DNA from: Maribacter sp. 4G9
GTDB lineage: Bacteria; Bacteroidota; Bacteroidia; Flavobacteriales; Flavobacteriaceae
NCBI RefSeq assembly: GCF_002742265.1
Contig: NZ_MDGL01000042.1
Coordinates: 1 to 54,040 of the forward strand
DNA length: 54,040 bases
Direction: 5' to 3'
Part shown: positions 13,804 through 22,843 of the stretch, piece after piece
Layout of the letters: each line of letters begins with the position of its first letter
Numbering within the stretch: position 1 is the first letter of the stretch
Notes under the pieces: generated by a model
The model's database searches: none
Seen by the model: only the letters and a program-made list of their open reading frames with translations
What the model was told of the DNA's origin: nothing
Program-made: the position numbers and the translations under genes

Positions 13804-14283
13804 ATGGGAATGTACTTAAAAGATTTTGAAATTAGATGGAGCGATGTGGATGCCAATAGACATTTGGCAAACTCGGCCTACCTAAATTATATGAGCCATA
13901 CCCGTATGGCCTTTTTAATGGAAATTGGCTTTGACCAAAGGACCTTGGCCGTGCATGAAATTGGCCCAGTAGTCTTTTATGAGCATATCTATTATTTCAA
14001 GGAAGCCTTTCCTGGGAAGCCTATCAAAGTTTCCATGGAAATTATGGGGATGAGCGAGGATGCCAAATTTTTTGAATTTCATCATAATTTTTATAACCAT
14101 AAAGGGGAGAATTTTGCCCATTGTGAAATGATGGGCGCTTGGATGGATCTAAAAACCCGTACGCTTACCGGACTTTCGGACCAATTTTTAAATACCTTCA
14201 AAAGTGTGGAAAAGGGAGAAGGATTTAAGGTATTGACAAAGGAAGATACCCGTAAATTTTCGAAAGTGCCCAAAAACCTGTAG
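13804..14283 (+). CDS. hot-dog fold acyl-CoA thioesterase (4HBT-like)
   Basis: This 159-aa protein has the thioesterase opening FEIRWSDVDANRHLANSAYL, where the aspartate (D18) is the usual catalytic residue. The SHTRMAFL helix and the later beta-strands also fit. It probably hydrolyses an acyl-CoA in the cytoplasm. ATG at 13804 is used, though the in-frame ATG at 13810 (MYLKDFEIR) is equally possible. It is divergent from the FMN enzyme. Confidence 0.9.
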   Translation: MGMYLKDFEIRWSDVDANRHLANSAYLNYMSHTRMAFLMEIGFDQRTLAVHEIGPVVFYEHIYYFKEAFPGKPIKVSMEIMGMSEDAKFFEFHHNFYNHKGENFAHCEMMGAWMDLKTRTLTGLSDQFLNTFKSVEKGEGFKVLTKEDTRKFSKVPKNL

Positions 14284-14365
14284 TTTTAAAAGTAAGAATT
14301 TAGCAACATTCTTCCCCCGGGATTGGAGTTTGTTCTTGTAAGATTTAATTTATTAAATTTATCTT

Positions 14366-14983
14366 ATGATAGATCAAGCAGAGGAGTGTTCCGAAACGGT
14401 TTATTCAAAATTCCGCAAACTAGTTATTACCAAAGCGATACTACCCGGCACACCTATTAGTCAGACCAAACTTTCCCAACTCCTTGATACCAATGTAGAT
14501 TGTTTGAACTTGGCCGTGAAAAAACTCCGTATGGAGACTTTGGTAACCTTAAATTCCAATAAGGAAATCATGGTAAGGGAAGTAGGGACCAAGGAAATCA
14601 TCGATATTTTGGATTGTAGGATTGCCTTGGAAACAAAAGCTATAGATCTTTTTACTAAAAGTGCTCCCCAGGCAAGAATAGACGATTTAAGAAACTTGAT
14701 GGTGCCTTTTGAAAAGGGTCCGCAAAATGCGTACGTCTTTCAGAAAATTTACCGCATTTTCCATGAACTTATTGTCCATAACTGCGGTAACGACCTGTTG
14801 ATAAAGCTATTCATGCAATCTAAATTTTGGCCTTCTTTAGAGCTTTTGGGGTTTACTAGGCCCCTAATTGAAATATTACAGGAGCATTTGGACATTGTTT
14901 CGGCGATTCACAACAGGGATGCCAATAAAGCGGCGGACCTTATGCAACAGCACTTGGAGCAATGTAAATTCTCCATATTATAG
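14366..14983 (+). CDS. GntR-type regulator with FCD domain
   Basis: This 205-aa protein has an N-terminal winged-helix region (about 10-70; ILPGTPISQTKLSQLLD then AVKKLRMETLV) and an all-helical FCD effector domain (about 75-205; DILDCRIALETKAIDL, FHELIVHNCGN, HLDIVSAIHNRDANKAADLM, then HLEQ). FCD domains usually bind small acids with metal ligands. The HTH is less conserved than usual. The target is unknown; it lies between a thioesterase and a convergent exporter gene. Confidence 0.85.
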   Translation: MIDQAEECSETVYSKFRKLVITKAILPGTPISQTKLSQLLDTNVDCLNLAVKKLRMETLVTLNSNKEIMVREVGTKEIIDILDCRIALETKAIDLFTKSAPQARIDDLRNLMVPFEKGPQNAYVFQKIYRIFHELIVHNCGNDLLIKLFMQSKFWPSLELLGFTRPLIEILQEHLDIVSAIHNRDANKAADLMQQHLEQCKFSIL

Positions 14984-14992
14984 GTGGATTTT

Positions 14993-15895
14993 TTAATCCA
15001 AGAACTTTGCCCTAACTGGTTTTCTATTTGCCAGGTACACCCCTGCCAGTACTAGGAATGCGGCCACTATTTTTATAATACTCAAGCTATCCTTTCCCGT
15101 TCCCAAGGCGAAAAGAATTCCAATAAGGGGTTGAAGATATGTAAAAGCACTTACTGAGGAAGCTTTTAACTGGGTTAAGGCGAAAACGTTGAACAAATAG
15201 GTGAGAAACGTAGTGCCTATGATTACAAAGGCAATGGAGGCGTATGCTTGTGGGGGTATCATAGACCATTGTATGGCCTGCACCTCACTCAAGGTTATAG
15301 GCAAATTTATTATGACGCCAATGGTGAAAAGCCATTTCATCAAGGTAAGTGGATGGTATTTTTCAATTAGTTTTTTAACAAGAATGAGGTATGTACCGTA
15401 GGCAGTGGCATTTACAATTAAAAGGATATTTCCCAATGGAATATTGGGAGCATCCATACGTACCTCCGCTCCCATCAAAATCAATAGTAGGGCTCCCACA
15501 AAACCCATAAGAATCCCCATGGCTTTTTGCCATGTTATTTTCTCTTTGATCAATAGGGCGGACAGTATTACTACGATAATGGGCGTAACGGTTACCAAAA
15601 CGGAACTATTGATGGGTGTTGACAACTGAAGGCCCTTGAAAAAGGCCAGCATATTGATGACCATACCAAAAAACGAACAGACAAAAAGTCGGCCCCAATC
15701 CCGTTTTGCTATTTTTTGCTTTGGTCCAAACAAGGAGAAAATCCAGAATAGTACTGCAGCACCGGTTACCCTGAGCATTATGAAACCAAAAGGTTGCACA
15801 TAATGTGGCATAACGCCTTTGGCAATGGTATGGTTGAGGGCGTATATAGTCGTGGCTCCTAGGGCGGCCAGTATGGCAAGGGTCCTTCTATTCAC
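14993..15895 (-). CDS. DMT-superfamily (EamA) transporter
   Basis: This 300-aa inner-membrane protein has ten predicted spans in two EamA repeats (about 5-140 and 150-290). Typical segments are FIMLRVTGAAVLFWIF and YLQPLIGILFALG. EamA proteins export metabolites such as amino acids. Its start overlaps the stop of the upstream ArsC-like gene by four bases, so the two are translationally coupled. Confidence 0.9.
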   Translation of the reverse strand: MNRRTLAILAALGATTIYALNHTIAKGVMPHYVQPFGFIMLRVTGAAVLFWIFSLFGPKQKIAKRDWGRLFVCSFFGMVINMLAFFKGLQLSTPINSSVLVTVTPIIVVILSALLIKEKITWQKAMGILMGFVGALLLILMGAEVRMDAPNIPLGNILLIVNATAYGTYLILVKKLIEKYHPLTLMKWLFTIGVIINLPITLSEVQAIQWSMIPPQAYASIAFVIIGTTFLTYLFNVFALTQLKASSVSAFTYLQPLIGILFALGTGKDSLSIIKIVAAFLVLAGVYLANRKPVRAKFLD

Positions 15896-16248
15896 GAATG
15901 AATGGCGTCTTTGGCCGTTTCTATGGTCTTTTTACTGTTGCCAATGAAAATTTCATTGTCCACCACGATAACAGGTCTTTTTAGAAAAGTATAATGGTCA
16001 AGAATCAGGTTCTTATAATCCGTTTCCCCAAGCTCTTTTTCATGTAATCCCCTTTGCCTAAAGAGCATGGCCCTCTTACTGAACAGTGCTTCGTAACTAT
16101 GGGATAGGGAATACATTTCTTCCAATTGATCTTTGGTAATAGGTTCGGACTTTATGTCCTGAAGTACAAACCCGTCCAAGGGTTCAAGATCCTTTAGAAT
16201 TCTTTGGCAGGTATTACATGTGCTCAGGTGGTATACTTTTTTGCTCAT
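15892..16248 (-). CDS. ArsC/Spx-like thioredoxin-fold protein
   Basis: This 118-aa protein has the CxxC motif C11-N-T-C14 near the N-terminus and a C-terminal KRPVIVVDNEIFIG segment, both typical of the ArsC/YffB/Spx family. Members act as glutaredoxin-dependent arsenate reductases or as RNA polymerase-binding factors, and no arsenic genes are nearby. CxxC rather than the single cysteine of classical ArsC makes arsenate reduction uncertain. It forms an operon with the DMT transporter. Confidence 0.87.
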   Translation of the reverse strand: MSKKVYHLSTCNTCQRILKDLEPLDGFVLQDIKSEPITKDQLEEMYSLSHSYEALFSKRAMLFRQRGLHEKELGETDYKNLILDHYTFLKRPVIVVDNEIFIGNSKKTIETAKDAIHS

Positions 16249-16327
16249 GACATATCAAATTGTGGTACAAAGAAACCCAAATCTATTTAATTGTACTATT
16301 TTTAGGTATCATTAAAATAGCATCGAT

Positions 16328-16786
16328 TTGAATAGTCAGTTAGCCCTTACCTTGCAAAACAGGAGACATTTGCACCAAGTATTGACCCAAACCCCCAAAA
16401 AGGATTTGTTGAAAATACCCGATGGTTTTAGAAATAATATCTGGTGGAATATTGCCCATGTAGTGGTTACCCAACAAATATTGGTGTATAAGTTCAGTGC
16501 ACTTCAGATGAGGGTTCCAGAAGAACTGGTTGAAAAATTCATGAAAGGTACCACTCCAGATGGGACTGCCACGGACGAGGAAATTAAGATGGTCGCAGAT
16601 TTTTTGATTTCCTCCATTGAATGGACCAAACAGGATTTGGAGGAAGGACTCTTTAAGGAGTATAAGCCCTATACGACTAGTGCCGGTTTTCATTTGGAAA
16701 CTCTTGGGGATGCCATCAATTTTAATCTTTTTCACGAAGGGTTGCATATGGCAACCATCATGACCCAAAAAAGACTCTTGAAGTAA
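16328..16786 (+). CDS. DinB-family protein
   Basis: This 152-aa four-helix protein has the DinB-like pattern of metal-binding histidines: WWNIAHVVVTQQ (about 36-47) and LFHEGLHMATIM (about 138-149). The family includes bacillithiol-dependent transferases; the exact reaction here is unknown. The start is TTG at 16328, since no ATG or GTG lies in frame before the conserved region. Confidence 0.87.
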   Translation: MNSQLALTLQNRRHLHQVLTQTPKKDLLKIPDGFRNNIWWNIAHVVVTQQILVYKFSALQMRVPEELVEKFMKGTTPDGTATDEEIKMVADFLISSIEWTKQDLEEGLFKEYKPYTTSAGFHLETLGDAINFNLFHEGLHMATIMTQKRLLK

Positions 16787-16791
16787 GATTC

Positions 16792-17532
16792 CTAAAAAGT
16801 TTGTGGTATAAGGTATTGTTGGATCTCCTCAAAGGGCAAGTTCAAAATTATGGGGCCATCCGCATAGGACGCTACTTCATATTGTTCGTAGAATAACTGT
16901 AGTCCTTCGTTGGTAAAACCTATATTCTCGGGGAGGTAAAATACATCGTCCTCGAACATGAATCCCGTACTGTTAATGGCTTGGGACGTAGGAATATTTT
17001 CTTGTTCCCTAAATTTCGCTTCGGCAAAACCTTGAAAATCCACTATATCCTTAAACAGTTCTTCATTGCCAAGTTCGGCGGCTTTTGTTTTATCAAAGTT
17101 CAAAAAGCGGGTACTGCCATATCCATGGGCACCGCCCGTAAAGAGATAATAGTCCAGTCGAATGGTCAATATCCTGTCATTTTCATAGGTTACCGCTCCG
17201 TTTATCGAGGCTTCCCATAGGGTGGATTCCTCCGGAAATTTCTCTCTTAATTTGGTATATTCGTTCTGGAACGATTGTATGGCGGAATCGATGGAGTTGG
17301 CATTCACTTCATCGTCATACTTTAGGATGAATATAACCTCTTCCCTCAAAGTATTATTGATTACCTCGTCCAACTTCTTGTTTCCCATGGCCTTGGGTAC
17401 GGAAATTGTAACCGTCGCACAATTGCTACAGAGCTCGTTGTCAAAAACTGAAGTCTCAAAGATCAGATTCTTATCTTCTCTGCATCCAATAAAAATAAGT
17501 GTTAATAGAAGAATTGAAAATGTATATTTCAT
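16792..17532 (-). CDS. lipoprotein with DUF4163 and DUF3298 domains (RsiV-like)
   Basis: This 246-aa protein has a lipoprotein signal MKYTFSILLLTLIFIGC (C17). The body combines a DUF4163-like part (about 30-120) with a DUF3298 part (about 130-235: LFTGGAHGYGSTRFLNFD, FYLPENIGFTNEGLQLFYEQYE). The fold occurs in the lysozyme-binding anti-sigma factor RsiV, but there is no sigma factor nearby and no cytoplasmic domain. It is probably exposed on a cell-envelope surface. It is convergent with the DinB gene. Confidence 0.88.
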   Translation of the reverse strand: MKYTFSILLLTLIFIGCREDKNLIFETSVFDNELCSNCATVTISVPKAMGNKKLDEVINNTLREEVIFILKYDDEVNANSIDSAIQSFQNEYTKLREKFPEESTLWEASINGAVTYENDRILTIRLDYYLFTGGAHGYGSTRFLNFDKTKAAELGNEELFKDIVDFQGFAEAKFREQENIPTSQAINSTGFMFEDDVFYLPENIGFTNEGLQLFYEQYEVASYADGPIILNLPFEEIQQYLIPQTF

Positions 17533-17591
17533 GGTTTTTTGTCAAGATTGGACAAATGTAAGGCTTCGTTGTAATCCCCAAAAGATAACGA

Positions 17592-17599
17592 TACATTTG
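17592..17599 (+). promoter_or_regulatory. Bacteroidota -7 element upstream of the cystathionine enzyme gene
   Basis: TACATTTG fits TAnnTTTG and lies 17 bases before the ATG at 17617. Confidence 0.4.
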
Positions 17600-17616
17600 T
17601 AGGAATAATTATAAGA

Positions 17617-18771
17617 ATGGCTGCCAATAAAATGAGATTTAACAGTAAGGTAATTCATGGAGGTCAAGAACCCGATAAGGCCTATGGTGCTGTGATGCCC
17701 CCTATTTATCAAACAACGACGTTTGCCCAAAGTTCGCCCGGCAATCACAAAGGATATGAATATTCCAGAAGCGCCAACCCCACTAGGACGGCACTGGAGA
17801 ACGCTTTGGCCAGTATTGAAAACGGAAATTTTGGCCTAGCCTTTGCCAGTGGACTGGCCGCAATAGACGCGGTGTTAAAATTATTAAATCCTGGGGATGA
17901 GGTAATTTCAACAAGTGACCTTTATGGAGGTAGCTATAGATTGTTCAAAAGGGTTTTTGAAAACTATGGTATCGTTTTTCACTTTGTAGGAACGGAGCAT
18001 GTTTCCAATATCAAGGACCGCATCACTGAAAGGACAAGATTGATTTGGTTGGAAACACCAACCAACCCCATGATGAACATTGTGGACATTGAGGCAGTTT
18101 CCCAATTGGCAGAACGAAACGAGCTTATTTTGGCGGTGGACAACACCTTTGCCACGCCGTATTTACAAAAGCCTTTGGACCTTGGCGCCCATATTGTCAT
18201 GCATTCCGCCACTAAGTATCTGGGAGGGCACAGCGATGTGATTTTAGGGGCTTTGGTGGTAAAGGACAAAGAATTGGCCAAAAGACTATATTTTATTCAA
18301 AATGCCAGCGGTGCCGTAAGCGGTCCCATGGATAGTTTTCTCGTGCTACGGGGAATCAAGACTTTACACGTGCGTATGCAGAGGCATTGTGAGAACGGGA
18401 AAGCCATTGCAAATTTTCTACGAAAGCACCCCAAGGTGGAAAAAGTCTATTGGCCAGGGTTTGAGGACCATCCCAATCATGAAATTGCAGGGAAGCAGAT
18501 GACCCAATTTGGAGGAATGATTTCCTTTGTGCCCAAGGGGAACCAATATAGCGATGCCATTAAAATTGTGGAGCGCTTAAAACTGTTTACGTTAGCGGAA
18601 TCGCTGGGCGGTGTTGAAAGTCTTGCCGGACACCCTGCGAGCATGACCCATGCCAGTATCCCAAGAGAAGAGCGGGAAAAGATCGGTATTGTAGATGCAT
18701 TGATACGTTTGAGTGTGGGAATTGAAGATGTTGACGACCTTATTGAGGATTTATCGCAAGCCATGGAATAA
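17617..18771 (+). CDS. cystathionine gamma-synthase or gamma-lyase (PLP-dependent)
   Basis: This 384-aa member of the Cys/Met metabolism PLP family has the cofactor lysine K200 in HSATKYLGGHSD and D175 in AVDNTFATPY. Substrate-binding signatures are PPIYQTTTFAQ, YEYSRSANPTR and a C-terminal SLGGVESL...PASMTHAS. Family members make or break cystathionine in methionine/cysteine interconversion. Telling synthase from lyase needs a tree or an assay, so no symbol is given. It is a single-gene unit. Confidence 0.93.
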   Translation: MAANKMRFNSKVIHGGQEPDKAYGAVMPPIYQTTTFAQSSPGNHKGYEYSRSANPTRTALENALASIENGNFGLAFASGLAAIDAVLKLLNPGDEVISTSDLYGGSYRLFKRVFENYGIVFHFVGTEHVSNIKDRITERTRLIWLETPTNPMMNIVDIEAVSQLAERNELILAVDNTFATPYLQKPLDLGAHIVMHSATKYLGGHSDVILGALVVKDKELAKRLYFIQNASGAVSGPMDSFLVLRGIKTLHVRMQRHCENGKAIANFLRKHPKVEKVYWPGFEDHPNHEIAGKQMTQFGGMISFVPKGNQYSDAIKIVERLKLFTLAESLGGVESLAGHPASMTHASIPREEREKIGIVDALIRLSVGIEDVDDLIEDLSQAME

Positions 18772-18898
18772 TGGCTCATTTAATGTAGTGTTTAACAGGA
18801 AACCCTATTTATTTTTCAGGGATATCAAATGTTTGTCGCTAAAACCATAATTTTTAATGTATTATGAAATATTTAGGTATATAATTATAATAATAGCA

Positions 18899-18906
18899 TA
18901 ATTTTG
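18899..18906 (+). promoter_or_regulatory. Bacteroidota -7 element upstream of gdhA
   Basis: TAATTTTG fits TAnnTTTG. It lies 38 bases before the ATG at 18945, in a very AT-rich leader. Confidence 0.45.
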
Positions 18907-18944
18907 CCGATATATTTTGAATTCAATAATTTAAATCGACGTTA

Positions 18945-20297
18945 ATGAGCTCAATGAAAGCAAAAATAGATGCATTTATGGATGAGGTGAAGTCCCGTAA
19001 TGGACATGAACCAGAATTCATTCAAGCCGTTCAAGAAGTGGCGGATACGGTAATACCTTATATTGCCGATAATGATATATATAACGGTAAGAATATCCTC
19101 TTAAGAATGGTGGAACCGGAGAGACTGGTTTCCTTTAGGGTCGCTTGGGTCGATGATGCGGGCGAAATCCATGTAAACCGTGGATATCGCATACAAATGA
19201 ATTCTGCCATTGGACCCTACAAAGGCGGTTTGCGCTTTCATCCAACGGTAAACGCAAGTATTCTTAAATTTTTGGCTTTTGAGCAAGTTTTCAAAAATAG
19301 TTTGACCACCCTTCCCATGGGAGGTGGTAAAGGAGGGTCGGATTTTGACCCCAAAGGGAAGTCAGACGATGAGGTAATGCGTTTCTGCCATGCCTTTATG
19401 TTGGAACTCAATAGGCACATAGGTCCCAATACAGATGTGCCCGCGGGCGATATAGGTGTTGGTGCTCGGGAAATTGGGTACTTGTTCGGGATGTACAAAA
19501 AAATCCGAAATGAGTTTACCGGGGTTTTGACCGGTAAGGGTCTTTCCTGGGGCGGTTCCAAAATCCGTCCAGAGGCTACCGGATATGGTACCGTTTACTT
19601 TGCCGAAAATATGTTGAAAACCAAGAATGAGAACCTTGACGGTAAAACCGTCGTAATTTCTGGATCAGGTAATGTAGCACAATATGCCGCTGAAAAAGTA
19701 ATCCAACTAGGTGGTAAGGTCGTCACGCTTTCAGATTCCGGTGGCTATATCTATGATGCCGATGGTATCGATACAGAAAAGCTGAAATTCGTTATGGACC
19801 TAAAAAACAATAAGCGTGCACGTATTTCTGAATATGTTAAGGAATATCCCAACGCAGAATATAGAGATGGTAAGACTCCATGGGACGTGAAATGCGATAT
19901 TGCCTTGCCATGCGCCACCCAGAACGAGTTGAATGAAAAGGATGCCAAGAAACTATTGGACAACGGATGTATCTGTGTTGCCGAAGGGGCCAATATGCCA
20001 TGTACCGCAGATGCCGTACATGCCTTTCACAACGCAAAAATCCTTTTTGCCCCCGGAAAGGCTTCCAATGCAGGTGGCGTTGCAACCTCAGGGCTTGAGA
20101 TGTCTCAAAACTCCTTGCGCATAAGTTGGACCCGAGAGGAGGTCGATGAACGCTTAAAAGGTATCATGTCAGATATCCACGATTCCTGTATCGAGTACGG
20201 TATGGAGGAAAATGGCTATTGTAACTACGTAAAAGGTGCCAACATCGCCGGTTTCGTAAAAGTGGCGGATGCCATGTTGGCCCAAGGGGTCATTTAA
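18945..20297 (+). CDS. gdhA: NADP-type glutamate dehydrogenase
   Basis: This 450-aa protein has the size of hexameric, biosynthetic GDH, which aminates 2-oxoglutarate to glutamate using NADPH. It shows PMGGGKGGSDFDPKGKS with K129 in the active site, DVPAGDIGVGAREIGYLFG, TGYGTVYFAE, and the nucleotide fold VVISGSGNVAQYAAEKV. The end GYCNYVKGANIAGFVKVADA matches the class. It is a stand-alone gene with its own promoter and a strong terminator, a core nitrogen-assimilation enzyme. Confidence 0.97.
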   Translation: MSSMKAKIDAFMDEVKSRNGHEPEFIQAVQEVADTVIPYIADNDIYNGKNILLRMVEPERLVSFRVAWVDDAGEIHVNRGYRIQMNSAIGPYKGGLRFHPTVNASILKFLAFEQVFKNSLTTLPMGGGKGGSDFDPKGKSDDEVMRFCHAFMLELNRHIGPNTDVPAGDIGVGAREIGYLFGMYKKIRNEFTGVLTGKGLSWGGSKIRPEATGYGTVYFAENMLKTKNENLDGKTVVISGSGNVAQYAAEKVIQLGGKVVTLSDSGGYIYDADGIDTEKLKFVMDLKNNKRARISEYVKEYPNAEYRDGKTPWDVKCDIALPCATQNELNEKDAKKLLDNGCICVAEGANMPCTADAVHAFHNAKILFAPGKASNAGGVATSGLEMSQNSLRISWTREEVDERLKGIMSDIHDSCIEYGMEENGYCNYVKGANIAGFVKVADAMLAQGVI

Positions 20298-20317
20298 AGG
20301 AATATATTTTATTGTAA

Positions 20318-20347
20318 GGCCCATCCTTTTTAAGGATGGGCCTTTTT
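20318..20347 (+). terminator. rho-independent terminator after gdhA
   Basis: GGCCCATCCTT (20318-20328) pairs with AAGGATGGGCC (20332-20342), a perfect 11-bp stem with a 3-base loop, followed by TTTTT. Confidence 0.93.
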
Positions 20348-20416
20348 GTTAGGTAAAAGATCAGTTTGGATAGTAGCATCATATTTTATCCTATTTTTAT
20401 GCCCTAAAACAAGGGC

Positions 20417-21859
20417 TTGCTATTCAATTCTTTTGAGTTTTTGGTTTTTCTGATTGTTGTCTTCGGGCTCTATTGGTTCGTTTTCAACACCAAAACCAAG
20501 CATCAGAATATCTTACTGTTATTAGCGTCCTATAGCTTCTATGGATGGTGGGACTATAGGTTTCTGTCCCTTATTTTCATATCCACACTAGTGGACTATG
20601 TAGTAGGCCTACAAATTCACGGAACCGTTAAAGCATCCCAAAGAAAAGTATTATTGGGAATAAGTCTGGCCTTTAATATTGGTCTGTTGGCATTCTTTAA
20701 ATACTTCAATTTCTTTGTGGATTCATGGATCCAGGTATTGGATAATCTAGGATATCTCACACAGAATACATGGTCGTTGAACATCATACTTCCCGTAGGG
20801 ATTTCCTTTTATACCTTTCAAACCATGTCCTATACCATTGATGTATATCGAAAGAAACTGGTGCCAACCAAAGACTTTATTTCCTTTGCGGCCTTCGTTT
20901 CCTTCTTTCCCCAGTTGGTAGCGGGGCCCATAGAGCGTGCTTCCAATCTGCTGCCACAAATATTGGGAAGAAGGAACTTTTCCTATGAAAAGGGGATGCA
21001 GGGATTACGGCTTATTTTATGGGGCTTGGTGAAAAAGGTTGTAATTGCCGATGTTTTGGCCCTTAAGGTAGACGATATCTTTGGCAACTACCATGACTTT
21101 GGTGGTGGAGTCCTCTGGTTGGGAGCCGTCTATTTTGCCATTCAGATCTATTGTGATTTCAGTGGATATTCTGATATCGCCATTGGGGTTTCCAAATTGT
21201 TCGGTATAGAATTAATGTCCAATTTCAAGTTTCCCTACTTTTCAAGAAATGTGGGTGAATTTTGGCGGAGATGGCATATTTCCCTGTCCACATGGTTTAG
21301 GGATTATCTTTATATCCCGCTTGGGGGTTCACGCATGGGCAAATGGAAATCTCTTAATAATGTATTTGTAATATTTTTGATCAGTGGACTGTGGCACGGG
21401 GCCAATTGGACCTTTGTAGTTTGGGGGGCGGTACACGCACTGTTGTTCGTTCCCAGTTATATTATGGGGCGAAATAGAAAATATACCGATGCCATTGTTG
21501 CGGAAAACTCCTGGTTTCCCACCTTAAGGGAATTCGGTGAAATACTGCTTACCTTTTTATTGGTTGTTTTGGCATGGGTGTTTTTCCGAAGCGAATCATT
21601 GGCATCCGCTTTGGAATACCTGAATTTTATGTTCACCAAACTGGATTTTCCACCGATCTATAAAAATGGTCTGTACAGTGTAGGTTCCCTGCTCTTTTTG
21701 GATTGGATCTTTAGAAAGGATGAACGTCTCAATTTTACTTTTTTAAAGAATATCAACAAAAAAGTGTTGGGTATTGCGGAAGTAGCGGTTCTGATAATAG
21801 TGGTATACCTAATTAGTTTGAATACCAGTTCAAGTCAATTCATTTATTTTCAATTTTAG
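20417..21859 (+). CDS. MBOAT-family O-acyltransferase (AlgI-like)
   Basis: This 480-aa polytopic membrane protein carries the MBOAT hallmarks: FWRRWHISLSTWFRDYLYIP with H287, the catalytic GLWHGANW with H327, and the earlier VSFFPQLVAGPIERA. AlgI-type enzymes pass acetyl groups across the membrane to a periplasmic partner that modifies a polysaccharide. The start is TTG at 20417, and MLFNSFEFLVFLIVV matches family N-termini. The next gene begins at the base after its stop, so the two act together. The modified glycan is unknown, and no polysaccharide synthesis genes are in the window. Confidence 0.94.
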   Translation: MLFNSFEFLVFLIVVFGLYWFVFNTKTKHQNILLLLASYSFYGWWDYRFLSLIFISTLVDYVVGLQIHGTVKASQRKVLLGISLAFNIGLLAFFKYFNFFVDSWIQVLDNLGYLTQNTWSLNIILPVGISFYTFQTMSYTIDVYRKKLVPTKDFISFAAFVSFFPQLVAGPIERASNLLPQILGRRNFSYEKGMQGLRLILWGLVKKVVIADVLALKVDDIFGNYHDFGGGVLWLGAVYFAIQIYCDFSGYSDIAIGVSKLFGIELMSNFKFPYFSRNVGEFWRRWHISLSTWFRDYLYIPLGGSRMGKWKSLNNVFVIFLISGLWHGANWTFVVWGAVHALLFVPSYIMGRNRKYTDAIVAENSWFPTLREFGEILLTFLLVVLAWVFFRSESLASALEYLNFMFTKLDFPPIYKNGLYSVGSLLFLDWIFRKDERLNFTFLKNINKKVLGIAEVAVLIIVVYLISLNTSSSQFIYFQF

Positions 21860-22816
21860 ATGAAAGCATTTCTCAAAAAGACGGCAATTTTTGGTTTGAC
21901 GGTGCTAGCATATTTTTCTGCTACAAGCGTGTATAATTACACGATTGACCCTTATGGAATTTTTGGAAACAGAAGGGAATTCAAGGGTATACGGCCCAAT
22001 GAACACAGTTTAAAAACCAATCATGTACTGCAAAACCCAAATAGGTTCAACAGTTTTCTGTTTTCCAATTCCAAAGGAGGCGTACTGCATGTAAACCAAT
22101 TGAACACTGCGGCATCCACATGGTACAATATGACCTATTCATTAGGTACTCCAGAAGAATTCTATAAAAGCCTGTTGCTTTTTCTTGAGAACGATGTGCA
22201 AGTGGATAACATTATTTTAGCTATGGACGAAGGGGTTATCTACGAGCGGGCGAGCGCCCATGAGAACGACGCCTCTCGAAAGTTCGTGAACCTACAGGAA
22301 GATAAAATCCAATGGGAGTTCCTGTTCTTGCCCATTTCCATCAAGAAAATTATGGGGACCGATTTGGACAAAAAACATATTGAACACGATATATATACCG
22401 ATGGCAATTACTACGCAAATAATGCTTATGAAACGGATTGTAAGCTTCATGAGAATTTGGAGATCCTAGATATTCCCGATGCAGCACCCACTCGTCCGCT
22501 GGATTTTTCTTCACAAATTGAAATTCTTAAGAAAATCAAACTATTGTGTGAACAAAGAGGTATCAAGCTAACCTTTCTGGTACACCCCAATTCCTATGAT
22601 AATTATATCAGTTCCACGGAAAGGAGGATACAATTTGGCTATCTCTTGGATGTACTTGAAAATAATGGTTTTGAACTCTTTAGGCCATACGGTGCAAAGC
22701 TATTGGGTGTAAGCCCTTGTTACTGGTTGGATAAGCACCACTACACCAAAAATATTGGGGATGTAATTTTAAGTGAATACGCCCAGCAATGGATGAACAG
22801 AGCCATAAGGCAGTAA
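21860..22816 (+). CDS. membrane-anchored SGNH/AlgJ-like partner of the MBOAT protein
   Basis: This 318-aa protein has one N-terminal span (about 8-25) and a periplasmic body. FLFSNSKGG near residue 69 could be the serine block of an SGNH hydrolase fold, and DKHHYTKNIGD near 294 fits the late Asp-x-x-His block. Such proteins take the acetyl group delivered by MBOAT and place it on a polymer. The assignment depends partly on direct adjacency to the MBOAT gene; sequence alone is weak. Confidence 0.72.
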   Translation: MKAFLKKTAIFGLTVLAYFSATSVYNYTIDPYGIFGNRREFKGIRPNEHSLKTNHVLQNPNRFNSFLFSNSKGGVLHVNQLNTAASTWYNMTYSLGTPEEFYKSLLLFLENDVQVDNIILAMDEGVIYERASAHENDASRKFVNLQEDKIQWEFLFLPISIKKIMGTDLDKKHIEHDIYTDGNYYANNAYETDCKLHENLEILDIPDAAPTRPLDFSSQIEILKKIKLLCEQRGIKLTFLVHPNSYDNYISSTERRIQFGYLLDVLENNGFELFRPYGAKLLGVSPCYWLDKHHYTKNIGDVILSEYAQQWMNRAIRQ

Positions 22817-22820
22817 AGGA

Positions 22821-22828
22821 TATCTTTG
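22821..22828 (+). promoter_or_regulatory. Bacteroidota -7 element upstream of recO
   Basis: TATCTTTG fits TAnnTTTG, 16 bases before the ATG at 22844. Confidence 0.4.
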
Positions 22829-22843
22829 TAAAAACCTTTTTTA

